A stretch of 64,000 nucleotides of DNA from Halomonas sp. HL-93 (GTDB lineage: Bacteria; Pseudomonadota; Gammaproteobacteria; Pseudomonadales; Halomonadaceae): NCBI RefSeq assembly GCF_900086985.1, contig NZ_LT593974.1:3100001-3164000 (forward strand), given 5' to 3'. Numbering within the stretch: position 1 is the first letter of the stretch; each line of letters opens with the position of its first letter. Made by a program: the position numbers and the translations under genes. Below, piece by piece: positions 1-9,122 of the stretch. Below the pieces are notes generated by a model. The model ran no database searches. It was given only the letters and a program-made list of their open reading frames with translations, and was not told the origin of the DNA.

Positions 1-451
1 GCACTTCGGCCACCTTGTCGCCGTGGCTCATCCATACGTCCAGCAGCGCTTTGCCGGTGGCGGCGTCTACGTGGTCTTTAATGCCGTTGAACAGCGCGTT
101 GTCGGCGTCGATTTGAATCTGTGCGTAGCCGAACTCGCTCTGATTGGAACCGGCCACGCTGCCACCCAGCTGCTCGGCCATGGTCTGCATGCCGTAGCAG
201 ATACCCAACACCGGCAGGCCCATCTCAAACGCGCACTTAGGTGCGCGCGGTGAGTCCAATTCGGTCACGGATTCCGGCCCACCGGCAAGGATAATGCCGT
301 TGGGGTTGTACTCACGGATCTCTTCTTCGGTGATATCGAAGGCGCGGACTTCGGAATAAACGCCGATCTCGCGCACCCGGCGGGCGATCAGTTGGGTGTA
401 CTGGGAGCCAAAGTCGAGAATCAGAATCTTATGGGCGTGAATGTCACTCAT
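1..451 (-). CDS. guaA: GMP synthase (glutamine-hydrolysing), N-terminal part
   Basis: Only the first 150 or so codons lie in the window; the gene runs off the left edge. GMP synthase converts XMP to GMP using glutamine nitrogen and ATP. The visible part is the class I glutamine amidotransferase domain: it starts [18 protein letters not shown] and carries the nucleophile motif GICYGMQ with Cys85. The ATG is at 449-451. guaB lies 92 bp upstream on the same strand, the usual guaBA order, so the two are probably co-transcribed. The identification is secure; the synthetase half is not visible. Confidence 0.96.
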   Translation of the reverse strand, partial: MSDIHAHKILILDFGSQYTQLIARRVREIGVYSEVRAFDITEEEIREYNPNGIILAGGPESVTELDSPRAPKCAFEMGLPVLGICYGMQTMAEQLGGSVAGSNQSEFGYAQIQIDADNALFNGIKDHVDAATGKALLDVWMSHGDKVAEV

Positions 452-543
452 GGCAGGGTCTCGGTTAAGCGGTGCAGGGCCGCAGGTAAGGCCAAAAAGC
501 AAGCGGCGAGCAATGCCCGCCGCGATGTATCTAAACGTGCTGG

Positions 544-2013
544 TTAGCTCACCCGGTAATTGGGGGCTTCTTTGGTGATCTGCACGTCGTGGACGTGGGA
601 CTCGTTAAAGCCAGCGCCGGTAATTTGGACGAATTCGGGCTTGGTACGCATTTCCTGGATATCGCGGCAGCCGGTGTAGCCCATGGAGGCGCGTAGGCCG
701 CCCATCATCTGATGAACGATAGCGCTCATCATGCCTTTATAAGGAACGCGGCCTTCAATGCCTTCCGGCACCAGTTTTTCAGCGCCTTCGCTCTTATCCT
801 GGAAGTAGCGGTCGGCGCTGCCTTGATTCTGCGACATCGCCCCCATGGAGCCCATACCGCGGTAGGCTTTGTAGGTACGGCCCTGATAAAGCTCGACTTC
901 GCCGGGGGCTTCTTCGGTGCCGGCCAACAGGCCACCGACCATCACTGCACTGGCGCCCGCCGCAATCGCTTTGGCCAAATCGCCGGAGTAGCGGATGCCG
1001 CCGTCGGCGATCACCGGTACGTCTAACTCTTTCAGTGCTTCCGCCACATTGGAAACCGCGGTGATTTGCGGCACGCCAACACCTGCAACAACGCGGGTGG
1101 TGCAGATAGAACCCGGGCCAATGCCGACTTTAACGCCATCCGCACCGGCGTCGGCCAGTGCTTTGGCGGCCGCGGCAGTGGCGATGTTACCGCCAATCAC
1201 TTGAATGGCCGGGAAATGCTCTTTGATCCAGCGAACGCGCTCAATCACGCCTTGGGAGTGGCCGTGGGCGGTATCCACAATGATCACATCCACGCCGGCT
1301 TCGGCGAGGGCTGCGACGCGGTCCGGGGTTTCCGGGCCGGTGCCTACCGCCGCACCCACTAGCAAGCGGCCGTCGCTGTCTTTGGCGGCCATCGGGTAGG
1401 TGCGGGCTTTTTCGATATCCTGGAAGGTCACCAAGCCACGCAGGTGGAAGGCGTCGTCAACGATCAGCATTTTTTCGATGCGGTGTTCGCGCATTTTGGC
1501 TTTGCTGGTTTCGAGATCGGTGCCTTCCTTGACGGTAATCAGCCGCTCGCGGGGCGTCATGATCGCTTCAACGCTGTCGCCGTGGTTGGGCTGGAAACGC
1601 ATATCGCGCTCGGTCACAATGCCCACCAGGGTTTCGCCTTCAACCACCGGGAAGCCAGAAAAACCGTATTCGCGCGCCATGGCCAACAGGTCTTCGAGCT
1701 TGGCTTTGGGGCTGACGGTGACCGGGTCTTTTACAATCACGCTTTCGTGCTTTTTCACCTTGCGCACTTCAGCGGCTTGCTGGGTCATCGCCATACTTTT
1801 ATGGATAATGCCAATGCCGCCTTCCTGTGCCATCGCAATCGCCAGACGCGCTTCGGTTACCGTATCCATTGCAGCGGAAACCAGCGGAATATTGAGGGTG
1901 AGATGGCGAGTCAGGCGGGTTTTAAGGCTCACATCCTTGGGGAGAACGTCGGAGAAGCCGGGCAGGAGGAGTACGTCGTCGAACGTAAGTGCTTCTTGGG
2001 CCATACGTAGCAT
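544..2013 (-). CDS. guaB: Inosine-5'-monophosphate dehydrogenase
   Basis: Oxidises IMP to XMP with NAD+, the committed step of GMP synthesis. The protein is 489 residues if started at [16 protein letters not shown] (ATG 2011-2013), which matches the family N-terminus; a longer frame from a TTG at 2028 is less likely. A (beta/alpha)8 barrel is interrupted by a CBS-domain pair (about residues 90-205), and the catalytic cysteine lies in GPGSICTTR near residue 305. The C-terminal flap GSMGAMSQ and the E-rich region are present. It is followed by guaA. No purine operator was recognised. Confidence 0.98.
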   Translation of the reverse strand: MLRMAQEALTFDDVLLLPGFSDVLPKDVSLKTRLTRHLTLNIPLVSAAMDTVTEARLAIAMAQEGGIGIIHKSMAMTQQAAEVRKVKKHESVIVKDPVTVSPKAKLEDLLAMAREYGFSGFPVVEGETLVGIVTERDMRFQPNHGDSVEAIMTPRERLITVKEGTDLETSKAKMREHRIEKMLIVDDAFHLRGLVTFQDIEKARTYPMAAKDSDGRLLVGAAVGTGPETPDRVAALAEAGVDVIIVDTAHGHSQGVIERVRWIKEHFPAIQVIGGNIATAAAAKALADAGADGVKVGIGPGSICTTRVVAGVGVPQITAVSNVAEALKELDVPVIADGGIRYSGDLAKAIAAGASAVMVGGLLAGTEEAPGEVELYQGRTYKAYRGMGSMGAMSQNQGSADRYFQDKSEGAEKLVPEGIEGRVPYKGMMSAIVHQMMGGLRASMGYTGCRDIQEMRTKPEFVQITGAGFNESHVHDVQITKEAPNYRVS

Positions 2014-2183
2014 AGCGGCAACACCCAATTTGAAGTGGAAGACGGGGCGTGAAAAGTTAATCCCCCATTATAACGGTTAGAGGGCCGCCCCAGCAATGTA
2101 GAGACGCCATTACGCTTATACCAATGGCTAATGACGTTTAATGGTAGGCTGATACGGCGTTAATGTAAGACGAAAAGGGGTCG

Positions 2184-2777
2184 ATGGTGAGCCAAGAGAT
2201 TATTGTATATAGCGACTACGTTTGCCCCTTCTGCCTGCTGGCGGAAGAGGTGATTGCCCAGGCCACCGAGGGCTTGGATGTTGAGGTTCGCTGGCGCCCC
2301 TTCGAGCTGCGCCCTGCCCCGGTGCCTACCTTAAAGGTAGAAGATCCATACCTGCCCCGCGTTTGGCGCGAGTCGGTTTACCCCATGGCGGAAAAGCTCG
2401 GCGTGCCCATCAAGCTGCCCACTATCTCCCCGCAGCCGCGTACCGACAAGGCCTTTGAAGTATTCGCCATGGCCGAAGAACAGGGTGCCGGCCACGCCTA
2501 TTCGATGGCCACGTTAAAAGCGTTCTTCCAGCAGGAGCGCGATATCGGCGACCCGAATGTGCTGGCCGACATTGGCGAAGCTGTCGGGCTGGCGCACCAG
2601 GCGGTGCTCGACGCCCTCGCCGATGGCCGCTACCGCGAGCAGCATCAAGCGGCGCTGCGCCACGCGGTTGAAGAGGCGCACATCCAATCGGTGCCTACCT
2701 TGATCATCGGCGGTGAAACGGTTCAGGGCGTACCCGACCCGCTGGCTCTGCGACGCTTCCTCACCGAGCGCGCCTAA
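2184..2777 (+). CDS. DsbA-family (FrnE-like) thiol oxidoreductase
   Basis: 197 residues, thioredoxin fold of the DsbA/FrnE type. A redox motif CPFC sits at residues 14-17 right after the first beta strand (IIVYSDYVCPFC). The cis-proline region appears as SVPTLIIGG near the C-terminus. There is no signal peptide, so it is probably cytoplasmic like FrnE and the 2-hydroxychromene isomerase-type members, not periplasmic DsbA. The ATG at 2184 is preceded by AAAAGGGG. It is divergent from guaB and ends 4 bp before xseA, so the two may be co-transcribed. The substrate is unknown. Confidence 0.85.
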   Translation: MVSQEIIVYSDYVCPFCLLAEEVIAQATEGLDVEVRWRPFELRPAPVPTLKVEDPYLPRVWRESVYPMAEKLGVPIKLPTISPQPRTDKAFEVFAMAEEQGAGHAYSMATLKAFFQQERDIGDPNVLADIGEAVGLAHQAVLDALADGRYREQHQAALRHAVEEAHIQSVPTLIIGGETVQGVPDPLALRRFLTERA

Positions 2778-2781
2778 CACC

Positions 2782-4125
2782 ATGGCTGCGACTACACCTC
2801 AGGCACTCTCCGTTAGCCAACTCAATCAGCGCGCCAAGCAAACCCTGGAACGCGATGTGGGCGAGGTATGGGTGGAGGGGGAGCTTTCCAACGTCTCGCG
2901 CCCGGCGTCGGGGCATATCTACTTCACCTTAAAAGATGACCGCGCGCAGATTCGCTGTGCGCTGTTTCGTCAGCGAGCACGCTTTGTGGCGGCGCCAATG
3001 CGCGATGGCGATCAGGTCAAGCTGCGCGGGCGGGTGTCGCTGTTCGAGCCCCGCGGTGACTACCAGCTAATTGCCGATGCCGTGCAGGCCGCGGGGTTGG
3101 GCGAATTGCTGGCGGCCTTTGAGCGCTTAAAAGCGCAGCTCGACGCTGAAGGCGTGTTTGCCAATGCGCGCACCCTGCCCTTTCCACCGCGCAAGCTGTT
3201 GATTTTAAGCTCGGCCACCGGCGCGGCGATTCGCGATGTGCTGGCGGTGCTGGCGGCGCGCTGGCCGCTTTCGGATGTCACGTTGATACCGGTGCCGGTC
3301 CAGGGAGCGGAAGCCGCGCCTGCAATGATATCGGCGCTGGCTCTGCTCAACCGCCAAGCGCGGCTCGACCCCGAGCGGGATGTGATTCTGATTACCCGCG
3401 GCGGCGGCAGCCTGGAAGACTTATGGGCGTTCAATAACGAGCATTTAGCGCAGGCGATTTTTCATTCGCGGCTGCCGGTGATGTCGGCGGTGGGCCACGA
3501 GGTGGATGTTACCCTGGCGGATTTCGCGGCGGATATGCGCGCGCCTACGCCGTCTGCCGCGGCCGAACGCTTGGTGCCAGACCAACACACCCTCAAGCGC
3601 CAGCTTGAGCATCATGAAAACCGCCTTATGCGGGCCATGCAGGCGCGGCTGGAGCGCGATAGCCAACGGCTGGATACCCTGCGCGCCAAATTACGTCACC
3701 CCGGCGAGCAGCTCAACCGTCAGCGCCAGCATTTAACGACGCTCAGCCAGCGCTTAAGCCGCGCCATGCAGCAACAGCTGACCCAGCAGAAGGCACAGGT
3801 CGCCCAGCTTACCAAGCGCCTCGCCAGCCAGGATATGGTCAAGCTGCACCGTGCGGAGCAAGAACGGGCAAGCCTGTTGCGCCGCCGCTTAGGCGTTGCC
3901 ATGCAGCGCCAGCTGGAAACCCGCCAAGCGCGGTTAACCAGCGCCGCCCGCGAGCTTAATGCGGTCAGCCCACTGGCAGTCCTGGGGCGCGGTTACGCCA
4001 TCGCTCAGAATGAACAGGGGCAGGTGGTGCGCCGCGCCGATGACACCGCACCCGGCCAGAAGCTCAAGCTTCAGCTAGGCGAAGGCAGGCTAAGCGTGGA
4101 AGTAAAACGGCGCTACAGGAAGTAG
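2782..4125 (+). CDS. xseA: Exodeoxyribonuclease VII large subunit
   Basis: Catalytic large subunit of ExoVII, which degrades single-stranded DNA from both ends. 447 residues from ATG 2782 (MAATTPQALSVSQLNQ); the open frame extends further upstream but overlaps the preceding gene and lacks homology-like sequence. An N-terminal OB-fold (about 10-105) is followed by the catalytic core with GRGGGSLEDLWAFN and SAVGHEVDVTLADF, then a long coiled-coil helix (about 265-390) and the C-terminal GRGYAIAQ segment. The small subunit xseB is not in this window. A 9-bp perfect hairpin (4108-4130) spans the stop codon. Confidence 0.97.
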   Translation: MAATTPQALSVSQLNQRAKQTLERDVGEVWVEGELSNVSRPASGHIYFTLKDDRAQIRCALFRQRARFVAAPMRDGDQVKLRGRVSLFEPRGDYQLIADAVQAAGLGELLAAFERLKAQLDAEGVFANARTLPFPPRKLLILSSATGAAIRDVLAVLAARWPLSDVTLIPVPVQGAEAAPAMISALALLNRQARLDPERDVILITRGGGSLEDLWAFNNEHLAQAIFHSRLPVMSAVGHEVDVTLADFAADMRAPTPSAAAERLVPDQHTLKRQLEHHENRLMRAMQARLERDSQRLDTLRAKLRHPGEQLNRQRQHLTTLSQRLSRAMQQQLTQQKAQVAQLTKRLASQDMVKLHRAEQERASLLRRRLGVAMQRQLETRQARLTSAARELNAVSPLAVLGRGYAIAQNEQGQVVRRADDTAPGQKLKLQLGEGRLSVEVKRRYRK

Positions 4126-4160
4126 CGCCGCTAGTGCTTGGTTGACGGGGTCAACGTCGC

Positions 4161-4304
4161 TTATTTCTTGCCCTTGTCCGATTTCTGGGGCGAATCATCA
4201 GAATCTGGGTTCACGTGGTGCGTGTCGGGCATCGGGTTGGCTTCGTCGTGATGGTCGTCTTGATGCTTGGGATTTTTCTGGTCTTTCTTATCGGGTTGTG
4301 CCAT
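4161..4304 (-). CDS. Small hydrophilic His/Asp/Lys-rich protein (47 aa)
   Basis: A short open frame encodes 47 residues, beginning MAQPDKKDQKNPKHQ and ending SPQKSDKGKK. It has an excellent ribosome-binding site (AAGGAGC, 7 nt before the ATG at 4302-4304). The composition is extreme: almost only D, K, H, Q, P, N and S, five histidines, a single valine as the only bulky aliphatic residue, and no aromatic or cysteine. It is therefore predicted to be disordered and soluble. It lies convergent to xseA and divergent from the stress-type SDR. I do not recognise a family; a stress-related disordered protein is a guess from composition and neighbour. Confidence 0.6.
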   Translation of the reverse strand: MAQPDKKDQKNPKHQDDHHDEANPMPDTHHVNPDSDDSPQKSDKGKK

Positions 4305-4355
4305 ATCACGTGCTCCTTACGATAAATGGTCTTTGGCATTACTTTGCCTGCTTTC

Positions 4356-4383
4356 ACTGTAGCCTTTCCCCGGTAACTTGCAA
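4356..4383 (-). promoter_or_regulatory. Possible promoter of the 47-aa gene
   Basis: On the minus strand, TTGCAA (4378-4383) and TACAGT (4356-4361) are 16 nt apart. Each matches 4 of 6 positions of the sigma-70 consensus and they would start a leader of about 45 nt. This is read by eye only. Confidence 0.3.
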
Positions 4384-4500
4384 CGCAAAGGTTACTCGCT
4401 CCCACCTCGATATAAACGATTAAAAAACCTTAAAAACAAACGCTTGATGAACAAAAACCAATCATCAATAAATAAATTAGCAAACTAAATAACGCTAATG

Positions 4501-4526
4501 CACTGTCGCTATCGCAGTGTTTTTTT
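4501..4526 (+). terminator. Intrinsic terminator, plus strand
   Basis: CACTG pairs with CAGTG around an inner CG/CG pair and a CTAT loop, directly followed by seven T. It could end xseA read-through that crosses the 47-aa gene in antisense, or end an unrecognised short transcript from the AT-rich stretch upstream. Confidence 0.6.
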
Positions 4527-4554
4527 GTGTAGCGAAGTTACGTCGTGAATAGGT

Positions 4555-4584
4555 TTGCCCCTTCTGGCAACCTGGGTCTACATT
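4555..4584 (+). promoter_or_regulatory. Possible promoter of the SDR gene
   Basis: TTGCCC (4555-4560) and CTACATT (-10 hexamer 4579-4584) are separated by 18 nt. The C before the -10 resembles sigma-S-preferred promoters, which would suit a stress-type dehydrogenase. Weak, by-eye match. Confidence 0.3.
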
Positions 4585-4691
4585 GAGAACGGGTGCCCAA
4601 GGAGACAGGCATCCACCCCAAAATGTTTGCCCATTTTTTACCGGCAATATGTTTGCTAACAAGTTTTGTGCTACCAAAGGAGTGCCTGCAC

Positions 4692-5546
4692 ATGAGCGAT
4701 CAGCATCAACCGCCTCAGCATCAAGCCAAGCAGCCGGGCGACGAGCACGCGATGCACCCCGAGCCCGAGTACATTCGTGAAAGCTACAAAGGGGCCGACA
4801 AGTTATTGGATAAAGTGGCTATCATTACCGGTGGCGACAGCGGCATCGGCCGCGCGGTGGCGGTCCACTATGCCCGGGAAGGCGCGGATAGCGTCATTGT
4901 ACATTTGAAAGAAACCCAAGATGCCAAAGAGACTCAGCGGCTCGTGGAGGCTGAAGGTCGCCGTTGCTTGGTCTTGAAAGGCGATGTAGGGGCACCCAGC
5001 TTCTGCCGGGAGATTGTAAAGCGCACCCTGAAAGAGTTCGGCAAAATTAATATCGTGATTAACAACGCGGCCGAACAGTACGACTGGCGCGATATCAGCG
5101 AGATTCCTGACGACCAGCTCCAGCGCACCTTTCAAACCAATCTATTTAGCCACTTTTACCTGACCAAGGCGGCACTGCCTCACTTGAGCGAAGGCGATAC
5201 GATCATCGCCACCTCGTCGATCAACGCCTTTAAAGGCAATGATACGCTAATTGATTACACCGCCACCAAAGGGGCAATTCAGGGCTTGGTTCGCTCGCTG
5301 GCCATGTCGCTGATGGATCGCGGCATCCGAGTGAACGCCGTGGCCCCTGGGCCGGTATGGACGCCGCTGATTCCTGCCAGTTTCGATGAGGAAAAAGTCG
5401 CTGCGTTTGGCGGCCAGGTGCCGATGAAACGCGCGGGGCAACCCAGCGAAATGGGGCCAGCCTATGTCTATTTGGCCTGCGAAGAATCCTCCTACATGAC
5501 CGGCCAGACCATGCACTTAAATGGCGGCGTGATCCTGAACACCTAG
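4692..5546 (+). CDS. SDR family oxidoreductase (general-stress YhdF/YghA type)
   Basis: 284 residues from ATG 4692, chosen because AAAGGAG stands 8 nt upstream; a longer frame to 4593 has no such site. The hydrophilic N-terminal arm (about 45 residues rich in Q, H, P, E) before the Rossmann fold is typical of the Bacillus general-stress-protein-39 / E. coli YghA branch. The NAD(P) motif is TGGDSGIGRA; the active site shows NNAAEQ, a serine at ATSSIN and the YTATK motif (Y-x-x-x-K). The C-terminus LNGGVILNT is standard. The substrate is unknown. The stop overlaps the convergent argA stop by 4 bp. Confidence 0.88.
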   Translation: MSDQHQPPQHQAKQPGDEHAMHPEPEYIRESYKGADKLLDKVAIITGGDSGIGRAVAVHYAREGADSVIVHLKETQDAKETQRLVEAEGRRCLVLKGDVGAPSFCREIVKRTLKEFGKINIVINNAAEQYDWRDISEIPDDQLQRTFQTNLFSHFYLTKAALPHLSEGDTIIATSSINAFKGNDTLIDYTATKGAIQGLVRSLAMSLMDRGIRVNAVAPGPVWTPLIPASFDEEKVAAFGGQVPMKRAGQPSEMGPAYVYLACEESSYMTGQTMHLNGGVILNT

Positions 5547-6859
5547 CCCGTCAGCGTCTTGACCAGCACCTTGGATTTGCGCGCGTGGTTGTAGGTTTCG
5601 CGCTTCAGTGGCGGCAGCTCCTCAAGGCTCGCCGTGCGGAAGCCCCGCTCCACAAACCAGTGCGCGGTGTGCGTGGTGAGCACGAACATTTCCTGTAAGC
5701 CCCGCTGGCGGGCACGCCGTTCCAGCGCCTCGACCAAACGCTCGCCGCGCTCGCCGCCCCGGTAATTGGTGTGCACCGCCACGCAGGCCAGTTCGGCAAT
5801 CGAGGTGCTGGGGAATACGTGCAGCGCGGCGCAGCCGATCACCATGCCATCGCGCTCGATGACCATGTAATCGTCGATTTCGTGTTCCAATCGCTCACGC
5901 GAACGGGCTACCAGCATGCCGCGATGCTCCAGCGGTTCCAGCAGCTCCAGCAGACCAGCCACATCGTTAAGCGAGGCGGGGCGCAGCTGTTCGTAGCGAT
6001 GCTGGGTGATCATCGTCCCCACGCCATCGCGGGTAAACAGCTCACCCAGCAAGGCATCGTTGTTGCGCCAGGAAAGCAGGTGTGTGCGGGCCACCCCTTC
6101 GCGCGCGGCGGTGCAGGCGGCGTTGAGGTGGCGTGCTAACTCACTGCCGGGGGAGGCGTGCTGCAGGCGTGGTTCGGCCTCAAAGGGCGAAAGCTGGCGC
6201 AGCAGCGCGCCCTGCTCATCTTCCAGGCCTTCCGATTCACCCAGCAATATCAGCTTATCGGCTTTCAGCGCCACCGCCGCGTGCTGGGCAACGTCGGAGG
6301 CATCCAGATCGAACACCTCGCCGGTGCTGGAAAACCCCAACGGTGGAAGCAGCACTAACGAGCCTTTGTCCAGCAGGCCTTCAATGGCACTGGCGCGCAC
6401 CCGGCGCACTTCGCCGCTGTGATCAAAATCGATCCCGTCACGCACGCCAAGTGGTTTGGCGGTCACCAGGTTGCCGGAAATCACGCTCAACTCCACGCCG
6501 TGCAGCGGCGTGCTGGGCAGGCCCAATGAAAGCCGTGCTTCCAGCCACAGCCGCTGGTGAGCCGCTACTTGCTCAACATGGGCCATTACGGCGCGGTCTG
6601 CCACCCAGCGGCCATCAACCCGTGTTGGCTCAACACCCGCCGCGCTCAACGCCTCGTGCACCTGAGGGCGAATGCCAAACACCACTACCAGACGTACGCC
6701 TAGAGTATGCAGCAGTGCCAAATCCTGGATCAGCTGCTCCCCTCGGCCAGACGCCATGGCTTCGCCTTCAATTAAGATGACAAAGGTTCGCCCCCGGTGC
6801 GCATTAATATAGGGGGACGCATTACGAAACCAGTCGACAAAAGGGAAACGTGTATCCAA
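5543..6859 (-). CDS. argA: Amino-acid N-acetyltransferase (N-acetylglutamate synthase)
   Basis: First step of arginine synthesis: acetyl-CoA plus glutamate to N-acetylglutamate. It has an N-terminal amino-acid-kinase-like domain (about 1-280, lacking catalysis, the arginine sensor in this family) and a C-terminal GNAT domain (CVAVHTNYRGGERGERL). I prefer the TTG at 6857-6859 (LDTRFPFVDWFRNASPYINAHRG, 438 aa): it has GGAG about 9 nt upstream and matches the E. coli length. The longer frame starts with a TTG at 6917-6919 inside the T-run of the upstream terminator. The start is not certain. Confidence 0.95.
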   Translation of the reverse strand: MDTRFPFVDWFRNASPYINAHRGRTFVILIEGEAMASGRGEQLIQDLALLHTLGVRLVVVFGIRPQVHEALSAAGVEPTRVDGRWVADRAVMAHVEQVAAHQRLWLEARLSLGLPSTPLHGVELSVISGNLVTAKPLGVRDGIDFDHSGEVRRVRASAIEGLLDKGSLVLLPPLGFSSTGEVFDLDASDVAQHAAVALKADKLILLGESEGLEDEQGALLRQLSPFEAEPRLQHASPGSELARHLNAACTAAREGVARTHLLSWRNNDALLGELFTRDGVGTMITQHRYEQLRPASLNDVAGLLELLEPLEHRGMLVARSRERLEHEIDDYMVIERDGMVIGCAALHVFPSTSIAELACVAVHTNYRGGERGERLVEALERRARQRGLQEMFVLTTHTAHWFVERGFRTASLEELPPLKRETYNHARKSKVLVKTLTG

Positions 6860-6916
6860 GGGGCCGCTCTCCGGCAGCAGGTGAATGAACTCGCTATTGA
6901 TTACTTTACCAGAGCG

Positions 6917-6951
6917 CAAAAAATAGCGGCACCTTCTAATGAAGATGCCGC
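6917..6951 (-). terminator. Intrinsic terminator after pit
   Basis: On the minus strand a GCGGCATCTTC / GAAGGTGCCGC hairpin with one mismatch and an ATTA loop is followed by TATTTTTTG. It ends the phosphate-transport pair just before argA. Confidence 0.8.
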
Positions 6952-6990
6952 CATGATTTTACGCGTAAGTTAACGTCATACTATGCATCG

Positions 6991-8259
6991 TTAGCCGCCG
7001 AACATACCCTTAAGCATAAAGAAGAACAAAATGGCCAGGCCAGCACCGGCGGGAAGCGTAATCAACCACGACATGGCAATGGTGCCAATTACTCGCAGGT
7101 TGAGCGCGGTCATACCCCGCGCCAAGCCCACCCCAAGCACGGCACCCACCAGCGTATGCGTGGTCGAGATCGGCAAGCCTGTGCCAGAAGCCAGCACCAC
7201 GGTGGTGGCAGCGGCAAGCGTTGCTGCAAAGCCACGACTGGGGGTCAGCTCGGTGATTCCCGTGCCCACGGTGGCAATCACTTTATGCCCGTAGGTGATC
7301 AGGCCCACTACGATGCCGCCACCGCCGAGCACCAGCACCCACCAGGGCACCAGCGCCGAGCCTTCAATTTCGCCACCGGTTTGTACCACGCTGATGACCG
7401 CCGCTAGCGGGCCAACCGCATTAGCCACGTCATTAGAACCGTGGGCAAACGCCATGGCGCAGGCCGTGAAAATCATCAACACGCCAAAGGCGCGCTCCAC
7501 ATTGGCGTAGCCAAAATGGTCGTCGCTGCTTTGCACGTACTGTACGCGGCGCTCCATCAACACGCCAATGCCAGTGATAATCAAACCAAGAATGATCGAC
7601 AGCACCAGGCTTTGTGAAAAGGTAATATCCAGCCCCACGTGCTTTAAGCCCTTGGTCATGGTAACCATGGCCACCACAAAACCCACCAGGAACACATAGC
7701 CGGGCAAATAACGCTTGGCGGCAGCTAGCGGGTCAGAGGCTTCAAATACCAAGTGGTGTACCGACTTAAACAGTACAAAGCCCACCGTGCCTGCCAACAA
7801 TGGCGAGACCACCCAACTGGCAGCAATAGTACCCACGCTGCCCCAATCCACCGTCGCTGCGCCCAATCCGGCTACCGCAAAACCGACAATCGCGCCCACA
7901 ATCGAGTGGGTGGTCGATACCGGCCAGCCTTTCATGGAGGCAATTAATAGCCAGGTCGCCGCCGCCAATAGCGACGCCAGCATACCGTAAACCAGAAGTT
8001 GAGGATCTTCTTGAAGCAGTTCGGGGTCGATAATGCCTTTGCGGATGGTGTTGGTCACCTCACCACCGGCAAGCCAAGCCCCTAGGAACTCAAATACCAC
8101 GGCGATCATAATCGCCTGTTTAATGGTGATGGCCTTCGAGCCAACCGAGGTACCCATGGCGTTGGCGACGTCGTTGGCACCCACGCCCCAGGCCATAAAA
8201 AAGCCGAAAAGACAGGCCAGGATGATAAAAATATCACCATACTGAGCAATGATCTGCAT
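6991..8259 (-). CDS. pit: PiT-family inorganic phosphate transporter
   Basis: 422 residues and about 10 membrane segments. The two PiT signature repeats are present: WGVGANDVANAMGTSVGSKA near the N-terminus and AHGSNDVANAVGPLAAV in the second half. Each half also carries a GxPxSTTHxxVGAxxG motif (WPVSTTHSIVGA, LPISTTHTLVGA). The family imports phosphate, usually as a metal-phosphate complex, driven by protons or sodium. The gene follows a PhoU-like DUF47 gene after 46 bp, the normal operon partner. The start ATG at 8257-8259 has AGGGAAG just upstream. Confidence 0.95.
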   Translation of the reverse strand: MQIIAQYGDIFIILACLFGFFMAWGVGANDVANAMGTSVGSKAITIKQAIMIAVVFEFLGAWLAGGEVTNTIRKGIIDPELLQEDPQLLVYGMLASLLAAATWLLIASMKGWPVSTTHSIVGAIVGFAVAGLGAATVDWGSVGTIAASWVVSPLLAGTVGFVLFKSVHHLVFEASDPLAAAKRYLPGYVFLVGFVVAMVTMTKGLKHVGLDITFSQSLVLSIILGLIITGIGVLMERRVQYVQSSDDHFGYANVERAFGVLMIFTACAMAFAHGSNDVANAVGPLAAVISVVQTGGEIEGSALVPWWVLVLGGGGIVVGLITYGHKVIATVGTGITELTPSRGFAATLAAATTVVLASGTGLPISTTHTLVGAVLGVGLARGMTALNLRVIGTIAMSWLITLPAGAGLAILFFFMLKGMFGG

Positions 8260-8305
8260 AACGCTTCCCTTGTTTGGGGATCAGGTATTAATTTGGGCGC
8301 ACAAA

Positions 8306-8986
8306 TTAATTGGCGGTCATGATCTGAAGGCGGCTGCCTACGCGCTCAGCGCGGTCAGATAGCTCGCCGACCCAGTCGATAATCTTATAAAGGAAGACCA
8401 CATCAACCGGTGGCAACTCACTTTCCAGGCTAAATAGCTGGCGGCGAATCGCGACCTGCTGGCCATCCGCCTGGTGCTCAAGGGTATGCAGTTCACGAAT
8501 CATGTTCTGCATCACATCCGAGACGTTGCGTCCAAAGCCCGATTCCAACAGGTCCTTGAGTTCTTCCAGCGCCTGGCGAGCTTGCGCCACGCACGCCACA
8601 CTAGTGCGGATGTAGTCACGCATGGGATCCGCCAATTCGGTGGGCACGGTCATTTTACGTCCCAGCATAATGCCGGTAATGTCGCGTGCTTTATTGGCGA
8701 TTTTGTCCTGTACGCTGATCAGGTCGAGCAGATCAGAACGCGAGACGGGCAAGAACATGGTGTTGGGAAGGTTTAAACGCAGCTCGGTTTTGAGTACGTC
8801 TGCATCGTGCTCTAAGCGAGTGACGTTTTCGCGCAGCTGCCCAGCGCTCTCCCAATCGCCTGCCAGCGTTGCTTCGAAGAAAGGCAGGAGTTGGTCAGCA
8901 CATTCGTTCGCCTTGACGATATGCGCGAGTAGCGGCTGGAATGGCGAGCGGCCAAACATCGCGGAGAAAGGGTTAGAAGTAACCAT
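8306..8986 (-). CDS. DUF47 / TIGR00153 PhoU-like protein
   Basis: 226 residues starting MVTSNPFSAMFGRSPFQPL (ATG 8984-8986; AAAGG upstream), the conserved N-terminus of this family; a longer frame to 9031 is unlikely. All-helical PhoU-like protein with DLLDLISVQDKIANKARDI and a C-terminal KIIDWVGELSDRAERVGSRL. Members sit upstream of pit-type transporters and are thought to modulate phosphate uptake, possibly by binding metal. First gene of a two-gene operon with pit. Confidence 0.92.
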   Translation of the reverse strand: MVTSNPFSAMFGRSPFQPLLAHIVKANECADQLLPFFEATLAGDWESAGQLRENVTRLEHDADVLKTELRLNLPNTMFLPVSRSDLLDLISVQDKIANKARDITGIMLGRKMTVPTELADPMRDYIRTSVACVAQARQALEELKDLLESGFGRNVSDVMQNMIRELHTLEHQADGQQVAIRRQLFSLESELPPVDVVFLYKIIDWVGELSDRAERVGSRLQIMTAN

Positions 8987-9122
8987 AAAGCCTTTACGCC
9001 TGTTTTCGGGAAGCCAGGAAATGGCGGCCACAGTATAGTGAGTGCGTCTGCCGCCGTCATGAAAAGTTCACAATGTCATTAAAATTTAATCTAAATGTCA
9101 TAGTATAGAGGTGGCAATTGTT

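Larger units (their letters stand above)
4305..4691. other. Divergent intergenic region between the 47-aa gene and the SDR
   Basis: 387 bases with no supported gene. It is AT-rich in the middle (about 4410-4500). It contains a weak promoter-like pair for each flanking gene and one plus-strand hairpin followed by seven T (4501-4526). Short open frames here have no ribosome-binding site and look like noise. Confidence 0.6.

Noticed and set aside
4108..4130. Perfect 9-bp hairpin over the xseA stop codon
   Set aside because: There is no T-run after it, so it is not called an intrinsic terminator; it may only protect the mRNA end.
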